From an uncultured Loktanella sp. (GTDB taxonomy: Bacteria; Pseudomonadota; Alphaproteobacteria; Rhodobacterales; Rhodobacteraceae): a stretch of DNA of 8,555 nt. Each line of letters starts with the position of its first letter. Within the stretch, counting starts at the first letter, position 1. The notes below the pieces were generated by a model. That model ran no database searches, was not told where the DNA came from, and saw only the letters and a list, made by a program, of their open reading frames with translations. The position numbers and the translations under genes were made by a program. Location of the stretch: the NCBI GenBank assembly GCA_913061335.1, contig CAJXTP010000126.1:1-8555 (forward strand). Direction: 5' to 3'. Of this stretch, positions 5,720 to 8,555 are shown piece after piece.

Positions 5720-7552
5720 ATGTTTCGGTTTTTCGAAAATCTTGTCGATCCATATACAAAGTATGAGGAAACCGACGCACCATCACAGCGGCTTTTGCCG
5801 TTCCTAATCGATTACACACGTCCATTTCGGCGGGTGTTTTGGATCACCGGTGCCTTGTCGGTTGTTGTCGCCATCGTTGAGATTTGGTTGTTAGGCTACC
5901 TTGGGCGGCTGGTGAATATTTTGTCTGATGGTACGCCTGCGCAAGTTTGGGTAGAATCGGGGACCGAACTGGTACTTGTCGCAATTTTTCTGCTGACGAT
6001 GCGGCCGTTGACCCAAGCGTTGCACGTTCTGCTATTAAACCAAACGATCATGCCGAATATTGGAACATTGGTGCGTTGGCGTGCGCACCGTCAGGTGCTG
6101 CGCAAATCTGTGGGTTGGTTTGAAGATGACTTTGCCGGACGCATCGCCAACCGCATCATGCAAACACCCCCAGCAGTGGGCGAGGTCGTGTTTCAGGTTT
6201 TCGACGCGCTGACGTTCTCGATCGCCTATCTGGTGGGTGCGCTGATCCTGCTTGGTGATGCGGATATCCGGTTGATTATTCCACTGCTCATTTGGTTTGT
6301 TCTCTATGCTACTTTGTTGCGATGGGTCGTGAAAAAGATCACGCCAGCGTCTGAGGCCGCATCTGACGCACGCAGCGCTGTCACTGGGCGCGTTGTTGAC
6401 AGCTATACCAACATTCATTCGGTTAAGATGTTCGCTCATCACGACCGCGAAATTGGTTATGCAAAAGAAGTGATCGAGAAAGCCCGCCTGACGTTTCAAC
6501 AGGAAATGCGGCTGTATACGATTATGGATATTTCGCTTAGCGTGCTGAATGGGTTTTTGATTGTTGGCGTGGTAGCTTGGGCGATATGGCTTTGGGTCCA
6601 TGGTTTCGCAGATATTGGTGTTGTCGCACTTGCCACTGCTTTGACCTTGCGCATGAATGGCATGTCTGGCTGGATCATGTGGGCGGTGTCAAATTTTTAC
6701 CGCAACCTTGGCGTGGTCGCCGAGGGCATGAAAACAATTGCGCAGCCTGTAATGTTGCTTGACGGACCTGACGCAAAACCGCTGGTGATCGCGGATGGTG
6801 CGCTGGAACTGCGAGAATTGTCCCATCACTACGGCAAGGACACGGGTGGTCTGGACCACATCAATTTGAATATTTCAGCGGGTCAAAAGGTTGGGCTTGT
6901 CGGTCAATCTGGTGCCGGTAAATCGACCCTCGTTAAGCTTATTTTGCGGTTCTATGATGTCGAACAAGGTGCGATCGTTATAGACGGTCAAGTCATCGCG
7001 GAGGTTACTCAAGACAGTCTGCGGTCTGCGATTGGTATGGTCCAACAGGACAGCTCTTTGCTGCATCGGTCTGTGCGCGAAAACATCATCTATGGTGATC
7101 CAAACGCGTCTGAGGATCAAATCATCGCTGCCGCAAAAAAGGCCGAGGCGCATGAATTCATCCTTGAGCTTCAGGATAGCGAAGGCAACAAAGGCTATGA
7201 TGCCCGCGTCGGCGAGCGTGGCGTTAAACTGTCTGGCGGTCAGCGGCAGCGTATCGCGTTGGCCCGTGTAATTTTGAAAGATCCACCAATCCTAATTTTG
7301 GATGAGGCGACAAGCGCGCTAGATTCCGAAGTCGAGGCGGCGATCCAAGAGACCTTGTATAAAATGATGCAAGGTAAAACCGTCATCGCGATTGCGCACC
7401 GTTTGTCGACGATCGCACAGATGGACCGGATCATCGTCATGGATCAGGGTCGCGTGATCGAAGACGGTACGCATAACAGCTTGCTAGATCAAAACGGAAA
7501 ATATGCTAAATTTTGGGCACGGCAGTCTGGCGGGTTTTTAGGACAATCATGA
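5720..7552 (+). CDS. ABC exporter half-transporter (fused membrane and ATPase domains), 610 aa
   Basis: A type IV (ABCB/MsbA-like) exporter half: a six-helix membrane domain (about residues 35-340) joined to one ATPase domain (about 360-600), which must dimerise to work. ATPase motifs are all canonical: A-loop Y371, Walker A GQSGAGKST (395-403), Q-loop VQQDSSL (441-447), signature LSGGQRQR (504-511), Walker B ILILDE (524-529) with catalytic E529, D-loop SALD (532-535) and H-loop H560 in IAHRLST. In the membrane domain FEDDFAGRIANRI (134-146) and GRVVDSYTNIHSVKMFAHHDRE (223-244) are coupling-helix regions, and both recur in the next gene. The ATG at 5720 follows AAAGG. The stop overlaps the next start as ATGA. 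The substrate is unknown; drug, lipid or peptide export are all possible for this family. Confidence 0.93.
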   Translation: MFRFFENLVDPYTKYEETDAPSQRLLPFLIDYTRPFRRVFWITGALSVVVAIVEIWLLGYLGRLVNILSDGTPAQVWVESGTELVLVAIFLLTMRPLTQALHVLLLNQTIMPNIGTLVRWRAHRQVLRKSVGWFEDDFAGRIANRIMQTPPAVGEVVFQVFDALTFSIAYLVGALILLGDADIRLIIPLLIWFVLYATLLRWVVKKITPASEAASDARSAVTGRVVDSYTNIHSVKMFAHHDREIGYAKEVIEKARLTFQQEMRLYTIMDISLSVLNGFLIVGVVAWAIWLWVHGFADIGVVALATALTLRMNGMSGWIMWAVSNFYRNLGVVAEGMKTIAQPVMLLDGPDAKPLVIADGALELRELSHHYGKDTGGLDHINLNISAGQKVGLVGQSGAGKSTLVKLILRFYDVEQGAIVIDGQVIAEVTQDSLRSAIGMVQQDSSLLHRSVRENIIYGDPNASEDQIIAAAKKAEAHEFILELQDSEGNKGYDARVGERGVKLSGGQRQRIALARVILKDPPILILDEATSALDSEVEAAIQETLYKMMQGKTVIAIAHRLSTIAQMDRIIVMDQGRVIEDGTHNSLLDQNGKYAKFWARQSGGFLGQS

Positions 7553-8506
7553 AAAACGCCAGCAACTTGATTAACCCGAACGCCCGCGCGGAGGGCCCGC
7601 CACCCAACACGTTCACTGCGTTCTTTATTTGGGCGTTCAAAGGCAGTTTTCGCTATATGGCGCTGGGCGGCTTCGTGTCCGTTATTGCGGGTGCGCTGGA
7701 GGTGCTATCAGCGCTCATTCTTGGTCTCGTTATTGACGCCGCATTGGACGTTGAGCGTACGCAATTTTTCGATACGAATATGGGTCTGTTGCTGGGCGTT
7801 GCTGCATTTTTCGTCATTTTGCGACCCATTGTGATGGGCGCTTCGGGGGTGATGCAGGCCGTCGTCTTGCGCCCGTCCTTAACGACTCTTATCTACGCGC
7901 GATTGCACCGCCATACGCTGGGTCAGTCAGTCCAGTTTTTCGACGATGATTTCGCGGGTCGCATTGCGCAAAAGCAAGGGCAGGCGGCCCGTGCAGCGAC
8001 GAACCTCGTAATCGAAACGGTCCATACGGTTATCTTTGCGCTTGCGTCATTGATTGGGTCGTTGCTGTTGATGTTTGCGATTGATGGCCGCACGGCGACG
8101 TTGCTTGCGGGGTGGGCGGTCGCATACTTCATTTTGATCCGGTTTTTCCTGCCGCGCGTGCGTGCCGCATCGAGAACTAAGGCTGCGCGTAGTGCGATGG
8201 TCACGGGACAGATCGTGGATACCGTGACGAACATCAAAACAGTAAAGCTGTTTGCCCACGACAGGTTTGAAGATCGCACCGCGATTGATGCACTAGAAGA
8301 TATGCGCCTTGCAACCGTCAGCTTTGGTTGGTTGTCGGCTGGTTTTCGGTTCTGCCTTATCACGTTGGCTGGTGTGCTTCCGCTGATTATCGTGGGCGCA
8401 ACTCTGTATTTCTGGACGCAAGGCACGGCAACCGCTGGTGACATTGCAATCGCAGGTTCCATCGGTTTGCGCTTAGCGCAGATGACGGGCTGGGTCAGTT
8501 TTACCT
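7549..8506 (+). CDS. Second ABC exporter half-transporter, membrane domain only (cut at end of genomic sequence)
   Basis: The ATG at 7549 overlaps the previous stop (ATGA), so the pair is translationally coupled. The product begins MKNASNLINPNARAEGPPP and carries membrane segments from about residue 37. It shares family motifs with its neighbour: FFDDDFAGRIAQKQ (130-143) against FEDDFAGRIANRI, and VTGQIVDTVTNIKTVKLFAHDR (218-239) against VTGRVVDSYTNIHSVKMFAHHDR. It is thus a paralogous half that likely forms a heterodimer with the 610-aa protein. Only ~319 genuine codons are present. After T319 the sequence runs into sequencing adapter at 8507, so the last part of the membrane domain and the whole ATPase domain are missing. 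The open frame continues to the window edge through adapter, and those last residues are not protein sequence. A full gene would be about 600 codons. Confidence 0.9.
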
Positions 8507-8555
8507 CTGTCTCTTATACACATCTGACGCTGCCGACGAATAGAGAGGTGGAGAT
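8507..8555 (+). other. Illumina Nextera adapter, i5 index and P5 remnant (assembly contamination)
   Basis: Bases 8507-8525 are CTGTCTCTTATACACATCT, the 19-bp Tn5 mosaic end as used in Nextera tagmentation. Bases 8526-8539 (GACGCTGCCGACGA) complete the reverse complement of the Read 1 transposase adapter, all 33 bases matching. Bases 8540-8547 (ATAGAGAG) are in the place of the i5 index and are the complement of CTCTCTAT, the sequence of Nextera index 502 as I remember it. Bases 8548-8555 (GTGGAGAT) match the start of the P5 tail GTGTAGAT with one mismatch at 8551. The order mosaic end, adapter, index, P5 is that of a library molecule read through past its insert. It is synthetic, not a natural transposon. 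Confidence 0.98.

Noticed and set aside
7923..8462. Minus-strand open frame opposite the second ABC gene
   Set aside because: A shadow of the plus-strand transporter frame, whose translation carries clear family motifs. The antisense product is low in recognisable structure.
8507..8525. Tn5 mosaic end suggesting a natural transposon insertion in the ABC gene
   Set aside because: It is followed by Nextera adapter, an index and P5 sequence rather than transposon DNA, so it comes from library preparation.

Overview
The window looks like chromosomal DNA from a marine alphaproteobacterium of the Rhodobacteraceae (Roseobacter group). This is judged from the protein sequences, the moderate GC content by eye, and a heat-shock promoter of the alphaproteobacterial type. 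I ran no database search, so the genus is left open. Nothing here looks like a phage, plasmid, integron, CRISPR or defence island. It is a compact housekeeping region, and the last ~49 bases are not genomic at all.

Layout. On the minus strand, 1-942 is the N-terminal ~314 codons of argG (argininosuccinate synthase), cut by the left edge. A 141-bp divergent gap separates it from a plus-strand gene (1084-1878) for an unrecognised polytopic membrane protein. That gene converges on a minus-strand Nudix hydrolase (1875-2312), and the two stop codons interlock in one CTAG. The Nudix gene is divergent from hslO (Hsp33 redox chaperone, 2389-3378). The 76-bp gap between them holds a sequence fitting the alphaproteobacterial RpoH promoter pattern, pointing at hslO.

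From hslO onward the plus-strand genes are packed like an operon. A CoA-pyrophosphatase-like Nudix protein (3365-3958) has a GTG start inside hslO. A class II tRNA nucleotidyltransferase, cca (3955-5082), follows with an ATGA overlap. A LysE-family exporter (5079-5672) follows with a TTGA overlap. After 47 bp come two half-size ABC exporter genes (5720-7552 and 7549 to the edge), joined by another ATGA overlap and probably forming a heterodimer. The cluster mixes protein quality control (Hsp33), nucleotide or cofactor clean-up (two Nudix enzymes), tRNA maturation (CCA end) and export (LysE, ABC pair). The shared theme of stress or housekeeping upkeep is an inference.

The most important observation is at the right edge. 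Bases 8507-8539 match the Illumina Nextera (Tn5 tagmentation) Read 1 adapter in reverse complement. They are followed by an 8-nt i5 index complement and the start of the P5 flow-cell sequence. Genomic sequence therefore ends at 8506. The second ABC gene is truncated there, and its last ~16 translated residues (containing SYTHLTLPTNREV) are an artefact. I found no convincing undescribed biological system in this window.
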